A DNA stretch of 57,587 bases from JBDKTH01 sp964558295 (GTDB lineage Bacteria; Planctomycetota; Planctomycetia; Pirellulales; Thermoguttaceae): the NCBI GenBank assembly GCA_964558295.1, contig CAZLDQ010000005.1, positions 1 to 57,587 of the forward strand, given 5' to 3'. Positions within the stretch are counted from its first letter, which is position 1. The number at the start of each line of letters is the position of its first letter. A model generated the notes under the pieces. That model made no database searches and was not told where the DNA came from. It was given only the letters and a program-made list of their open reading frames with translations. Below are positions 1 to 8,982 of the stretch, piece after piece. Both the position numbers and the translations under genes were made by a program.

Positions 1-336
1 TCCCAGTCAGTTTTTCCGTCTGCTCGCTGGAATCGGTGTTTTCTTGACGTTGCCCGGTTTCCTGGCGGCTGAAACCCGCGTACGGAGATGCTCAGCCACG
101 AGTCTGGCACTTCCGATCGGGCCGTCCAGCGCTCCCGATTCTCCGATGGCACGGAGGTGATCGTCCATTTCCGCCCGCAACCCTATCTCGCCAAACCGGC
201 CGGCAAGGAATATGTCCTCCCGCAGAACGAGTTTGCCGTGAAGGGCCGGAAGATCGAGCCGTCGCTCGCACGGGTCAAGGGCTGGCTGGTGACCTCCCTT
301 CAGGCCAAAGACTACCAATTCACGGATGCCAAGTGA
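1..336 (+). pseudogene. Remnant of a secreted protein gene (signal peptide and C-terminal tail in different frames)
   Basis: Two coding-looking pieces lie in different frames. Frame 2 from the window edge reads a hydrophobic stretch ending LTLPGFLAAETRV, which looks like a Sec signal peptide with its cleavage site, and then stops near 160. Frame 1 from 88 to 336 reads 82 codons containing VQRSRFSDGTEVIVHF and a Pro/Gly-rich tail, which resembles the C-terminal beta-domain of secreted glycoside hydrolases. A frame-1 stop at 70-72 separates the two. The simplest reading is a gene that lost its middle and was left out of frame. An alternative is an unrelated upstream gene end plus a short real gene starting at 88. 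The following glycosidase starts only about 30 bases further on, so the remnant may be a decayed member of the same degradative cluster. Confidence 0.4.
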
Positions 337-367
337 TCAACGCACGATTTTCGAGAGAGAGCAACGC

Positions 368-3004
368 ATGATGAAGCACACGACACTCGCGATGTCCCTG
401 GTCCTGGTTGTATTCTGGACGACCGTGGCGCTGGCCGTTGAAACGGTCCGCGTGGACGCCTCTTCTGGGGTTCCCCAGATTCTGATCGATGGCAAACCCG
501 TGCGAGCAAGGATCTTTTGGGGCAACCAGGGTACCCGGCCGATGACGGTTGGCTCTCAGGCTCAGTTGGTCGATTTTGAGTTCACTCCGAATCACGACGA
601 GCCGGCCAAAGCCACGATGCACTTGCGGTTTGGTAAGAAGGCGGGCGACGTCTATCTCGACGACATCCGCGTTGTGGAACTTGCCACCGGGCGCGAGGTG
701 ATTCCGCTCTGTGATTTCGAACAGGGGCCGAAGTCGTTCAGCCGCGACTGGACCTTCTGGCCGACCGGCTCCCAGAATACCGTGGCCAAGGTCGAGGTCG
801 AGCCGGGTTGTGGCCGCGACGGGTCGGCCGGACTGCACGTTAAGCTCACCAACCCGGCGAGCGGCCAGTGGCCCGACTTCCATGTCTACCACCACGCGAA
901 CCTCGCTTTGCGCAAGGGACAACGCTATCGGGTAACCTTCTGGATCCACGCCGCGCCCTCGCGCGACCTGGTCGTGGCCTTTTATCGGCCTGGCGACAAA
1001 TTCCTGATGCTCGGTGGGCTGCCAAGTTGCTTTACGTCGCAGATCAAGATGGCTTGTGACGCGGGCGCGGAGTTCATCAGTTTTCCCGTTCAGCTTCCCT
1101 GGCCGCGTCCCGGCGAGCCGGTCGACTGGTCGATCGTGGAAGGCCAGTGCCAAACGGTGCTCGATGCGCATCCCAAGGCCCTCCTGCTGCCGCGTGTGCC
1201 GATGAATGCACCGACCTGGTGGCAGCAGGCGCATCCGGACGAGGTCATGGTTTGGGACAAGGGCCCGCAGGCTCACACGGAGGCCGTGGTTGCTTCGCCT
1301 CTCTACCGTCGCGATGCGGCCGAACGATTGGCCGCGTTGGTCACTCACTTGGAACAGAAATTTGGCGACCGTATGGCCGGCTACCATCCGTCCGGGCAGA
1401 ATACGGGCGAATGGTTCTACCAGGCGACTTGGGGACCGGCGCTCAACGGTTATGCTCCGGCCAGTCTCCGCGAATGGCGCAAGTGGCTCAAGGAACGCTA
1501 TCAAGACGATGCGGCCTTACATGCGGCGTGGAACGACGCGCAAGTGACCCTCGCGACGGCGGCCGTTCCTTCGCCTGCCGCGCGGCGTGCCACGCCGGCC
1601 GGCATCTTCCGCGATCCGGCCACCCAGCAACCCGTGATCGATTTTGCCCAATTCCAGCAAGAGATGATGGCCGACTGCGTCTGCCATTTTGCCCGGGCGG
1701 CGCGTGAAGCCAGCAAGGGGAAGAAACTGGTCGTCTTTTTCTATGGCTACGTCTTCGAGTTCGGCGCGGTCGGCACAGGCCCGGCTACGTCGGGGCATTA
1801 TGCCCTGCGTCGGGTGCTCGACTGTCCGGACATCGATATCGTTTGCTCGCCCATCTCCTACTGGGACCGCGGCCTGGGGCAAAGCGCCCCGGCGATGACC
1901 GCGGCCGAGAGTGTCGCCCTGGCCGGCAAGATGTGGCTCTATGAGGACGACACGGCCACGTATCTTTCGAGCGGCAATGCGCCGGGCTGGCAAGACAAGG
2001 TCACGACGCTGGCCGACTCGAACAAGCAGTTGATTCGCAACACGGCGCAGTGCGCCGTGCGTAATTTTGGCACTTGGTGGATGGACCTGGGCCAAACCGG
2101 TTGGTTCGATGATCCGGGCATGTGGGCCGAGATGAAGCGGCTGGAAGCCCTCGACAAGCCGCTGCTTGTGCATCCCCGTCCTTTCCGCCCCGAGGTGGCG
2201 GCCGTGATCGACGAGGCGAGCATGATCCGCGTGGCTTTTGGTGGTTCGGCCGTCACTCGCCCGGGCGTTTACGAAGTGCGGCGGCCCTTGGGACGCATGG
2301 GCGCGCCCTATGGTCAGTATCTGCTGGACGACGTCACCGCCGGCCGCGTGTCAGCCAAGATGTATGTCCTTCTGACGGCCTGGACTTTGACGTCCTTGCA
2401 GCGCGAACAACTCCTGGCCAACACGCGCGGAAGCTTGCGTGTCTGGTGCTATGCGCCAGGTTATTATGACGGCAATCAGACGTCGCTTCCGGCCATGCAG
2501 CAGTTGACCGGCTTCCAACTTAAGAAGATCTCGGGAGTAAACGCTCTGGCGGAGCCGACTGCGACGGGCAAGAAGCTTGGTTTGACGGCTGGGTTTGGGG
2601 TGAAGAAGCCGATCGATCCCCTGTTTGCCGCGGCCGACGCTACGCGTGACGAAACGCTGGCCACCTATCCGGACGGATCGGCGGCAGTGGCCTTACGCAA
2701 GACGGCTGACGGCTGGTCGCTGTTCGTCGGTCCTCCGGGGCTGACCTCCGACCTGCTACGGTTGGCGGCCCGGCGTGCGGGTGTTCACCTGTACGCCGAG
2801 GCCGACTGCAACACCTACGCCAACGGACCGTATCTGGTGCTCCACGCTTCCCAGGACGGTCCGATCGAGATCAACACCGGCAAGGCTGGTCCAATCCGCG
2901 ATATGTTGACCGGCAACGTTGTTGGCCAAGGTCCCAAGCTTACGCTGTCGCTCAAGAAGGGCGATACGTGGGTCTTGGCAACCGGGGAGGGACGGAACCC
3001 CTAA
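368..3004 (+). CDS. Secreted GH42-like glycoside hydrolase (putative beta-galactosidase)
   Basis: This encodes about 878 residues. I take the ATG at 368 because a GAGAGAG ribosome site lies just upstream and a signal peptide follows directly (SLVLVVFWTTVALA). Residues about 45-210 look like a carbohydrate-binding beta-domain, with a typical YLDDIRV motif. The middle is a TIM-barrel-like region with GYHPSGQNTGEW, in which Glu348 is placed like the acid/base residue of GH42 and related clan A enzymes; the following TLREW-like and LKERY segments are also typical of GH42. The last third resembles the GH42 trimerisation/GATase-like region. The protein probably acts outside the cytoplasm on plant or algal polysaccharide. 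The exact substrate cannot be read from the sequence. It stands alone and converges on the exopolysaccharide operon. Confidence 0.75.
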   Translation: MMKHTTLAMSLVLVVFWTTVALAVETVRVDASSGVPQILIDGKPVRARIFWGNQGTRPMTVGSQAQLVDFEFTPNHDEPAKATMHLRFGKKAGDVYLDDIRVVELATGREVIPLCDFEQGPKSFSRDWTFWPTGSQNTVAKVEVEPGCGRDGSAGLHVKLTNPASGQWPDFHVYHHANLALRKGQRYRVTFWIHAAPSRDLVVAFYRPGDKFLMLGGLPSCFTSQIKMACDAGAEFISFPVQLPWPRPGEPVDWSIVEGQCQTVLDAHPKALLLPRVPMNAPTWWQQAHPDEVMVWDKGPQAHTEAVVASPLYRRDAAERLAALVTHLEQKFGDRMAGYHPSGQNTGEWFYQATWGPALNGYAPASLREWRKWLKERYQDDAALHAAWNDAQVTLATAAVPSPAARRATPAGIFRDPATQQPVIDFAQFQQEMMADCVCHFARAAREASKGKKLVVFFYGYVFEFGAVGTGPATSGHYALRRVLDCPDIDIVCSPISYWDRGLGQSAPAMTAAESVALAGKMWLYEDDTATYLSSGNAPGWQDKVTTLADSNKQLIRNTAQCAVRNFGTWWMDLGQTGWFDDPGMWAEMKRLEALDKPLLVHPRPFRPEVAAVIDEASMIRVAFGGSAVTRPGVYEVRRPLGRMGAPYGQYLLDDVTAGRVSAKMYVLLTAWTLTSLQREQLLANTRGSLRVWCYAPGYYDGNQTSLPAMQQLTGFQLKKISGVNALAEPTATGKKLGLTAGFGVKKPIDPLFAAADATRDETLATYPDGSAAVALRKTADGWSLFVGPPGLTSDLLRLAARRAGVHLYAEADCNTYANGPYLVLHASQDGPIEINTGKAGPIRDMLTGNVVGQGPKLTLSLKKGDTWVLATGEGRNP

Positions 3005-3061
3005 CCGATTTTGCCTCGGCACTTGTGCCGCGAGTACGATCGCTGTCAGGTCATTCCGTCT

Positions 3062-3700
3062 TCAAAGCACCAGCTTGTGGGCGTAAAACGCCTCGGCGAG
3101 CCGGGTCGGCGAGTTGCATTCGATGCCGCGAATTCGCAAGAGGGCCCAGTAGGTGTCATCAGAGAACCACGGCTTTTTCCGTTGCGTAGCGAAAGCCTCG
3201 TGGAGGGACTGGATCTTGGATTGGCACGTTGTTTCGGCAAGCGGCACATAAAGATTCGGCCGGCCGAGGTCGGCGTCGTACTTGGGGATTTCATATTCGA
3301 GAATCCAGTGATCACGGAATGCACACCAGGTGAGTTCGGCTACCAGGCGATGATCCTGGTGGAGGTCGTCGCGGCGGTGCGTGAAGATCAGGTCGGGGGA
3401 GACGTCATCCCTCACCTGTTCCATGAATTCTTTGATCTCAGGGCCGAGGTACGGAAAGTAGCTGTCGCGAAAGCCCTTGATGACGATCGTTTGGTGCTTG
3501 GTGTTTTGTAGAAAGAGTTCGGCGCTGTGCACGGCTTCATTGGTCCGCTCCCCTTCCGCGCCGAAGACGACCCAGTAAACGTCAAGGGGCCCGTATTCGG
3601 CTAAGAGGGTGAGGAGCGTTCCGCCGCAGCCGATCTCGATGTCGTCCGCGTGCGCGCCGAGGCAGAGGATGGTGTGCAGATCGTCAAAGCAGATCTTCAC
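3062..3700 (-). CDS. PIG-L (LmbE-like) family N-acetyl-sugar deacetylase
   Basis: The protein has about 212 residues with the PIG-L signature near the start (CLGAHADDIEIGCGG), where His and the Asp pair bind the metal, and the later HRRDDLHQDHR motif that supplies the second metal histidine. Members remove the acetyl group from N-acetylglucosamine-type sugars on lipid, thiol or antibiotic precursors. The start is a GTG at 3700, supported by AAGGAG seven bases upstream. It is the last gene of the exopolysaccharide operon, 18 bases after the cytidylyltransferase, so deacetylation of a sugar in the polymer or its precursor is a reasonable inference. No signal peptide is visible, so it should act in the cytoplasm. 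Confidence 0.85.
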   Translation of the reverse strand: MKICFDDLHTILCLGAHADDIEIGCGGTLLTLLAEYGPLDVYWVVFGAEGERTNEAVHSAELFLQNTKHQTIVIKGFRDSYFPYLGPEIKEFMEQVRDDVSPDLIFTHRRDDLHQDHRLVAELTWCAFRDHWILEYEIPKYDADLGRPNLYVPLAETTCQSKIQSLHEAFATQRKKPWFSDDTYWALLRIRGIECNSPTRLAEAFYAHKLVL

Positions 3701-3718
3701 GAGGAAGCTCCTTCGGGA

Positions 3719-4591
3719 TCAACGAGGCATTGCCGGTTGGTAATGGGCGGGTTTTGGTCGCGGCTTGCGTGGCGGCCAACAGACCGAGCCGTTGATTGGC
3801 TCAATCGGGGAGTCCGCTCGTTTCCAGAGTTCCCAAGGCGTATCGCCTTGCGCATAGGTGTCGTCAAGGAACTGCTTCTCCTTGTACGTGTCCATACACG
3901 CCCAAAATCCGTCGTACTGCATCGAGCAAAGCTTGCGGGCGGCGATTAGCCGGTGGAACGGTTCGAGGACCAGGTCCTCTCCCGCGTAAATGTAATCGAA
4001 GATGTCACGGTGCAGGACAAAGTAGCCGCCGTTCATCCAGATCCCCGAATCGGCGATGGCGTCGATCCGTTGGACCAAGCCGTTGTCGTCGAGGACGACG
4101 GAGTGGAAGCTTTGGCGCGGCCTGACGGACACAAAGGCAGCCACGGCCTTCTGGGCATAGAAGAAGTCGAGCAGCCGAGGGAGTGGAAGGTCGGTGAGTC
4201 CATCGGTGTAATTGGCCAAAAACACCTCTTCCTCCTCAAGATGTTCCCGGACTGCCAGGAGACGTTGGCCGATATTTGCATGGGCACCGGTATCGACAAA
4301 AGTGATTTTCCAGTCGTGAATGTCGCGATGGAGCAGATTGACATCGGCGCCTCCGCCGGCAAGCACGAAGTCGTTGGAAAGGCACTCATCGTAGTTGAGA
4401 AAGTAGTGCTTGATTAGATCGCCCTTCCAACCGAGGCAGAGGATGAACTCCTTGTGGCCGAAGTGGGCGTAGTATTTCATGACGTGCCAGAGAATCGGTC
4501 GGCAACCGATCTGGACCATGGGTTTGGGAATGGACTCTGAATAGTCTCGCAATCGCATCCCGAACCCACCGCAGAACAGGACGACTTTCAT
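3719..4591 (-). CDS. rfbF: Glucose-1-phosphate cytidylyltransferase
   Basis: This 290-residue nucleotidyltransferase begins MKVVLFCGGFGMRLRDYSES, the glycine-rich nucleotide-binding loop of the sugar-phosphate nucleotidylyltransferases, followed by IPKPMVQIG and WHVMKYYAHFGHKEFILCLG, which are characteristic of RfbF. The enzyme makes CDP-glucose from CTP and glucose 1-phosphate. Its length matches the family. It overlaps the upstream oxidoreductase by four bases (ATGA), so the two are likely translated together. The usual partners RfbG (CDP-glucose 4,6-dehydratase) and RfbH are not in the window. CDP-glucose may therefore be used by the neighbouring SAF-domain oxidoreductase and 3,5-epimerase instead, or the missing steps may be encoded elsewhere. 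Confidence 0.9.
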   Translation of the reverse strand: MKVVLFCGGFGMRLRDYSESIPKPMVQIGCRPILWHVMKYYAHFGHKEFILCLGWKGDLIKHYFLNYDECLSNDFVLAGGGADVNLLHRDIHDWKITFVDTGAHANIGQRLLAVREHLEEEEVFLANYTDGLTDLPLPRLLDFFYAQKAVAAFVSVRPRQSFHSVVLDDNGLVQRIDAIADSGIWMNGGYFVLHRDIFDYIYAGEDLVLEPFHRLIAARKLCSMQYDGFWACMDTYKEKQFLDDTYAQGDTPWELWKRADSPIEPINGSVCWPPRKPRPKPAHYQPAMPR

Positions 4592-5913
4592 CGTGTCCTC
4601 CCGGGGATGGCGTCGGCTGGCATGAATGCCGCGGACGCAAAGCGAGTCGGCTGCGCGGCGCGTAGCGTGTCACACACCCGGCCAGGTGGCAGGACGATGT
4701 CGGCGTAGGTGATCGCCTGATCCCGCGGCACATCACGAACCAGACGGCAGCCTTCCGACAGCCCCATTGGCAAGAGACGCTCCTGTTGGGAAATTGTGGC
4801 GTTCTCGATCATTCCGTAGCAAGTGAAACCGCCGACGCCGTCGAGGATCTTTCCGGCGTGAAGGTCGCGTTTCGCCATGCAGATCACGTCGCAAACCGGG
4901 GCGCCCAGGGGGGCCACAGCCGCATCCTGGAACAACACCGCGCGCGCGACGGTAATCGGGACCTCCAGATGTGGCAGATGATAAGGGGTATAGAAGACGT
5001 ACAGTGGACCGTCTCCCATCTTGAAATAGCTCATGTACTTTTGCTTTACGGGATGGTCATTGTAGCCTACGACAAAGGCTCCCGTGCCAGGTTCGGCTCC
5101 GAGGACGAACTCCACCAGTCCTTGTTCGAGCAATTGCTCCGGAGAGAAGTGCTCGATTACTTCTTTGACATGGGCGCAGCGGTAGCCGAGCATTCCACGT
5201 CGGCAAACGCTTAGCCCCGTGGCATTGGCCACAAGCGTCGTTTCCATGGAGAGTTTCGTTCCATCGGCGAACGAAGTGACCATACGCGCTGTCTGACCGG
5301 TCTTTTCGGCGAAGCTCTGTTGGGTCTGCGGGGTGCGATAGGGATCGTAAAAGCCCTTGATGTTGCCGGCCATGACCGGCTGGTACCCGATCATTTTGAT
5401 GAACCGATAGAGGTTCATCGCGACGCCAGGTTCATCGCCTTCCGTATCGGTGTAGACGACTCCGGCCCGATCGGCGTACACTTTGAGGATCGGTCCGAGC
5501 GTGGCGTCCAGTTCCGCGTTCATCAGGATGATGTGTTTGTGGCCGGCGATTGCATCGAGAACGACGCGGGCTCCGTGTTCCACCGTTCCGGTCGCTTCGA
5601 TGATCGCATCGATCCCTTCCGCGGCGCAGAGCAAGGCGGGATCGGTGACGACGACCGGCCGCTGCTGGGCGATGGCCTCGTCGACGGCGCCGACCGTCTC
5701 GGCGACGAGTGCTGGTTCGCCGACGGTGAGTCGATACGCCTCTTGGGCATTTGCCGGTCGATGATTGGCAATTGCGGCCAGACGCAAGCCCGTCAGAGGT
5801 GTGAGGAGTTGTTGGGCGATGGCCCGACCCATGTACCCCGCCCCGACCAGACCGACTCGAATCGGTCGTCCCTCGCGCTCGCGGCGTTCCAGGGCTTTGT
5901 CAACAACCATCAT
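4588..5913 (-). CDS. NAD(P)-binding oxidoreductase with C-terminal SAF-like domain
   Basis: The 441-residue protein has an N-terminal Rossmann fold with GLVGAGYMGRA at residues 22-32, resembling homoserine dehydrogenase and Gfo/Idh-type enzymes. A central region (TEGDEPGVAMNLYRF, NIKGFYDPYRTP) follows. The last 90 residues resemble the SAF domain found in FlgA and sialic acid synthases (AKRDLHAGKILDG, VPRDQAITYADI). Relatives are often annotated as SAF-domain oxidoreductases in polysaccharide clusters and their reaction is not known to me. It sits between rfbC-like and rfbF genes with ATGA overlaps on both sides, so it probably works in the same nucleotide-sugar route. The ATG at 5913 has GAGGTG upstream. 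Confidence 0.75.
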   Translation of the reverse strand: MMVVDKALERREREGRPIRVGLVGAGYMGRAIAQQLLTPLTGLRLAAIANHRPANAQEAYRLTVGEPALVAETVGAVDEAIAQQRPVVVTDPALLCAAEGIDAIIEATGTVEHGARVVLDAIAGHKHIILMNAELDATLGPILKVYADRAGVVYTDTEGDEPGVAMNLYRFIKMIGYQPVMAGNIKGFYDPYRTPQTQQSFAEKTGQTARMVTSFADGTKLSMETTLVANATGLSVCRRGMLGYRCAHVKEVIEHFSPEQLLEQGLVEFVLGAEPGTGAFVVGYNDHPVKQKYMSYFKMGDGPLYVFYTPYHLPHLEVPITVARAVLFQDAAVAPLGAPVCDVICMAKRDLHAGKILDGVGGFTCYGMIENATISQQERLLPMGLSEGCRLVRDVPRDQAITYADIVLPPGRVCDTLRAAQPTRFASAAFMPADAIPGRTR

Positions 5914-6473
5914 CGGTGCACCTCGCAGTGCTTTCGATTGGGAGCCACCGTGAAATCAGGCCAAGTCTGATCGGCATCGGAGATTACGGCAACCTTTATT
6001 GGCCAACGAATGTTGAATACCGGATCGTCGTATCGCACCCCGCGGGCGGAATCACGCCGATAGACCTGTGAAGTCAGATACGACAGTTCGGTATTGTCGG
6101 TGAGCGTCTGGTAGCCGTGCGCGCATCCTTCCGGGGCGTATACCATCGTGCCGGCCTCATCGGTCAAGTCGATGCCAAACCAGTGGCAGAAGGTCGGTGA
6201 ATCTGGCCGGAGATCGACGATCACGTCGTACAACATCCCGCGGGTGCAGCGCACCAGCTTGGCTTCCGCATAGGGCGGTTCTTGATAGTGCATTCCCCGC
6301 AGAGTCCCCTTGCGGTAGCTGAATCCGGTATTCATCTGCACCATCGAGGGGTTGAGACCATGGGCTTCAAATTCTTCACGACACCAGGATCGGGCGAAGT
6401 AACCCCGATCGTCGCGGATCTTCTCCAGCTCGACCAAATACACGCCCACCAGTGGAGTCTCGAAAAACTGCAT
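5910..6473 (-). CDS. rfbC: dTDP-4-dehydrorhamnose 3,5-epimerase-like sugar epimerase
   Basis: This 187-residue cupin-fold protein carries the RfbC motifs DDRGYFARSW, QMNTGFSYRKGTLRGMHYQ (the catalytic histidine is in RGMHYQ), VDLRPDSPTF and YAPEGCAHGYQTL. RfbC inverts C3 and C5 of a 4-keto-6-deoxy nucleotide sugar. The start at 6473 is chosen because AAGGGA precedes it and the protein then begins MQFFETPL, as in the family; longer frames lack such support. No RmlA, RmlB or RmlD is found here, and the gene is coupled to a SAF-domain oxidoreductase and rfbF. Its real substrate may therefore be a CDP-linked keto sugar instead of the dTDP form. Confidence 0.85.
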   Translation of the reverse strand: MQFFETPLVGVYLVELEKIRDDRGYFARSWCREEFEAHGLNPSMVQMNTGFSYRKGTLRGMHYQEPPYAEAKLVRCTRGMLYDVIVDLRPDSPTFCHWFGIDLTDEAGTMVYAPEGCAHGYQTLTDNTELSYLTSQVYRRDSARGVRYDDPVFNIRWPIKVAVISDADQTWPDFTVAPNRKHCEVHR

Positions 6474-6483
6474 GGAAGGTCCC

Positions 6484-7821
6484 TTACAAACCGATCCCCT
6501 CGTACCGTGGAATCCGCCGTCTGTCAAGCATCCGGCGACCATCGACGACAAGCGGTTGCCGGGGAAGCTGCGAGAGAAACTGGGGAAGCGAGGAGAACTC
6601 GCCCCAAGAAGTCACGAGGACGATTGCGTCCACGTCAGTTACCGCTTGTCGCAGGTCCTCGCAATACTCGATCGGGCAGCAGGGCAGTAACTCGCGCGCC
6701 TGTTCGGTGGCCATAGGGTCAAAGGCCTTCACCGTTGCCTTTTCGGCCAGCAATTTGTGAATGATCGGAATCGCCGGCGATTGGCGGATGTCGTCCGTGT
6801 TCGGCTTGAACGCCAAGCCGAGAACGGCGATCCTAATCCCTTCGAGTGACGGGAACGTCCGGTGCAGCAAATCGAGCACCTGGTCCGGCTGGTGGCGGTT
6901 GATTTCGATCACGGCCTGCAAGAGCGGCATTGGCACACCGGCTTGCTCTGCATGGCGGATTAATGCCTGAACATCCTTCGGGAGGCAACTGCCGCCGAAC
7001 CCGCAACCCGCTTGGAGGAAAGACGCGATTGGAGCCGTGATCCGGCGGCCGTCGGGCAGACGCGGACTAAGATATGCGGAGGCGTGAACCCCTTGCATCA
7101 CATCAACGATATCGACTCCACCGAGTGTACTGGTCATGCGGGCCAGCTCGTTGGAGAAGGAGATGAGCGTTGCCAGCAGGGCATTCGAAGCGTATTTGAT
7201 CAGTTCGGCCGTCTTGTTGTTCGTTCGGATCTTCTCCGCGGAGGTGAACTCGGCGTAAAGCTGGTCCAGGATCTCCTGGGCGCGCCCGTCGATGGCACCG
7301 AGGACGATTCGGTCGGGGTGGAGGCAATCGGCGACCGCCTGCCCTTCGGTAAGAAACTCCGGATTCATCCCAACGCCCAATTCCCGGCCGGCCTTCTTGC
7401 CGGAAGCTGCCTCGAGAATGGGCAAGACAACTTCGTCGGTGGTGCCCGGTACGACGGTGCTTTTCACCGCGACCAGATGATAGGTCGGTTTTCGTCGCAA
7501 GGCCTCGCCGATTTGACGCGAGGCCTCCTTGATTGCTTGCAGGTCGATCTGGCGGCCGTCGAAGGGGGTGCCCACGGCGACGAGCGTTACCTCCGTTTCA
7601 CACACAGCCCGGGCCAGATCGATCGTAGCCGCCAGTCGCCGCGTGAGATGTTTCTTCAAGAGCGGTTCAAGCGCCGGTTCGAAGAACGGAGCGGTGCCTT
7701 GACAGATGCGTTTGATCTTCTGTTCGTCACGATCGACGCACACCACCTGGTGGCCTTTCTCGGCGAGGCAGACCCCTGTGACGAGCCCCACGCAGCCGGT
7801 TCCGATGATCGAGACCTTCAT
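6484..7821 (-). CDS. ugd: UDP-glucose 6-dehydrogenase
   Basis: The 445-residue protein begins MKVSIIGTGCVGLVTGVCLAEKGH, the NAD-binding motif of the UDP-glucose/GDP-mannose dehydrogenases. It contains the active-site cysteine in GCGFGGSCLPKD and the C-terminal UDP-binding part (LAFKPNTDDIRQSP). It oxidises UDP-glucose to UDP-glucuronate in two NAD-dependent steps. The ATG at 7821 shares one base with the stop of the decarboxylase-like gene upstream, so the enzyme that makes UDP-glucuronate and the one that probably uses it are coupled. Length and motifs are standard for the family. Confidence 0.95.
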   Translation of the reverse strand: MKVSIIGTGCVGLVTGVCLAEKGHQVVCVDRDEQKIKRICQGTAPFFEPALEPLLKKHLTRRLAATIDLARAVCETEVTLVAVGTPFDGRQIDLQAIKEASRQIGEALRRKPTYHLVAVKSTVVPGTTDEVVLPILEAASGKKAGRELGVGMNPEFLTEGQAVADCLHPDRIVLGAIDGRAQEILDQLYAEFTSAEKIRTNNKTAELIKYASNALLATLISFSNELARMTSTLGGVDIVDVMQGVHASAYLSPRLPDGRRITAPIASFLQAGCGFGGSCLPKDVQALIRHAEQAGVPMPLLQAVIEINRHQPDQVLDLLHRTFPSLEGIRIAVLGLAFKPNTDDIRQSPAIPIIHKLLAEKATVKAFDPMATEQARELLPCCPIEYCEDLRQAVTDVDAIVLVTSWGEFSSLPQFLSQLPRQPLVVDGRRMLDRRRIPRYEGIGL

Positions 7822-8954
7822 CAGGCGTCCTCCGCTTGCCGGTTGTGGGCGTACCAGATTAGCGACCGTCGGAGTCCTTCCTCTAGTGAAATGGACGGTT
7901 CGTAGTTCAGGTCGCGGCGGGCTTTGTCGATATTCGGACAACGGCGCGTGGGGTTGTCCACCAGGTAATCCCGATCCAGGCTGCTTTGGCGGATTAATCG
8001 TCCCCGGTAGCCGAACAGATCCCGTCCTTGTTCGATCATTCGCTGGGCCAATTCCAGGACGCAAATCTCCGGAGTTTCGGTACCGATATTGTATGCCTCT
8101 CCCCGTCGGCCCCGTACCAAGATCTTATAGTAACCGACAATCGCATCGGCCGTGTAACAGAAGGTCCGGGTCGGCGATCCGTCGGAATACATGAGGATGT
8201 CGCGCCCCGCGAGGATGTCGCTGGCGAAATCAGGGATGACCCGGCGATCGGTGAGCTTCAATCCCGGGCCGTAGTTGTTGAACGGACGGGCCACTTTGAT
8301 CGGCAGACCGAACTGGCGGTAGAACGTTACGCAGAGCGTTTCGCCGTAGCGTTTTGACTCGTCGTAGCAGGCCCTTGGGCCGGTGCACGAGACATTGCCG
8401 CGATAGTCCTCGCGTGTGGGGATCTGATCGGGCGGCGGATCGCCGTAGACCTCGCTGCTGGAAAAGAAGAGGAATCCCGCGATCGTGTGCCGTTGCTCCG
8501 CTTGCCGAACGCTGTAGTCCAGGAGCATCCGCAATCCCCCGATGTTGGCATCCATGGTCTCCAGCGGGTGCTGACGATAGAAGATCGGCGAGGCAATCCC
8601 TGCGGCATGGATGAGGTAGGCGAAGGGAGGCAACTCAGCCGGCAAGGGGTCGGTCACATTATGCGCCAGCAAGGTCAGCGACGGTTCGTCGCGCAGCTCG
8701 GTTAACCAGGTTGGCATGCCACGGAGGTAGTTGTCGCAGACGGTCAGATCGATCTGGCGTGGGAGCGTGCAGTTCCGGTTCCAGTGAAGCACTGCCTGAA
8801 CGAGGTAGTATCCGAGGAATCCCGCGCCGCCGGTTATCAGGAGCCGTTGGCCAGCCATGGCTGCGAATTCGGCATCGAGCTGCGTGCAGATATAGTCAAG
8901 GTCCGTCTCCAGAATCTCGTGCAGCTCGGTTCTACGGGCAAGGCTTGGCATCAT
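7821..8954 (-). CDS. NAD-dependent epimerase/decarboxylase, UDP-xylose synthase-like
   Basis: This extended short-chain dehydrogenase has GGAGFLGYYLV for NAD binding, a YDESKRYGE (YxxxK) active site, and RPFNNYGPGLK with RRVIPDFASDIL, features shared with UDP-glucuronate decarboxylases. The start at 8954 (MMPSLARR) has GAGAG upstream; a longer start would run into the preceding glycosyltransferase. About 40 residues precede the Rossmann motif, longer than usual. It follows directly on the UDP-glucose dehydrogenase, which fits conversion of UDP-glucuronate to UDP-xylose, but a different sugar such as an apiose-type product is possible. The family call is firm; the exact product is inferred. 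Confidence 0.8.
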   Translation of the reverse strand: MMPSLARRTELHEILETDLDYICTQLDAEFAAMAGQRLLITGGAGFLGYYLVQAVLHWNRNCTLPRQIDLTVCDNYLRGMPTWLTELRDEPSLTLLAHNVTDPLPAELPPFAYLIHAAGIASPIFYRQHPLETMDANIGGLRMLLDYSVRQAEQRHTIAGFLFFSSSEVYGDPPPDQIPTREDYRGNVSCTGPRACYDESKRYGETLCVTFYRQFGLPIKVARPFNNYGPGLKLTDRRVIPDFASDILAGRDILMYSDGSPTRTFCYTADAIVGYYKILVRGRRGEAYNIGTETPEICVLELAQRMIEQGRDLFGYRGRLIRQSSLDRDYLVDNPTRRCPNIDKARRDLNYEPSISLEEGLRRSLIWYAHNRQAEDA

Positions 8955-8982
8955 GACTCTCAGAACGGTGGGGCTGGGTAGT

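Noticed and set aside
320..1504. Minus-strand open frame of 394 codons opposite the glycosidase
   Set aside because: It is rich in Arg/His/Pro as shadows are, and the plus-strand frame has signal peptide and GH motifs.
3005..3061. Terminator between the convergent glycosidase and PIG-L genes
   Set aside because: Only a 5-bp CGGCA/TGCCG hairpin is visible, without a T tract on either strand.
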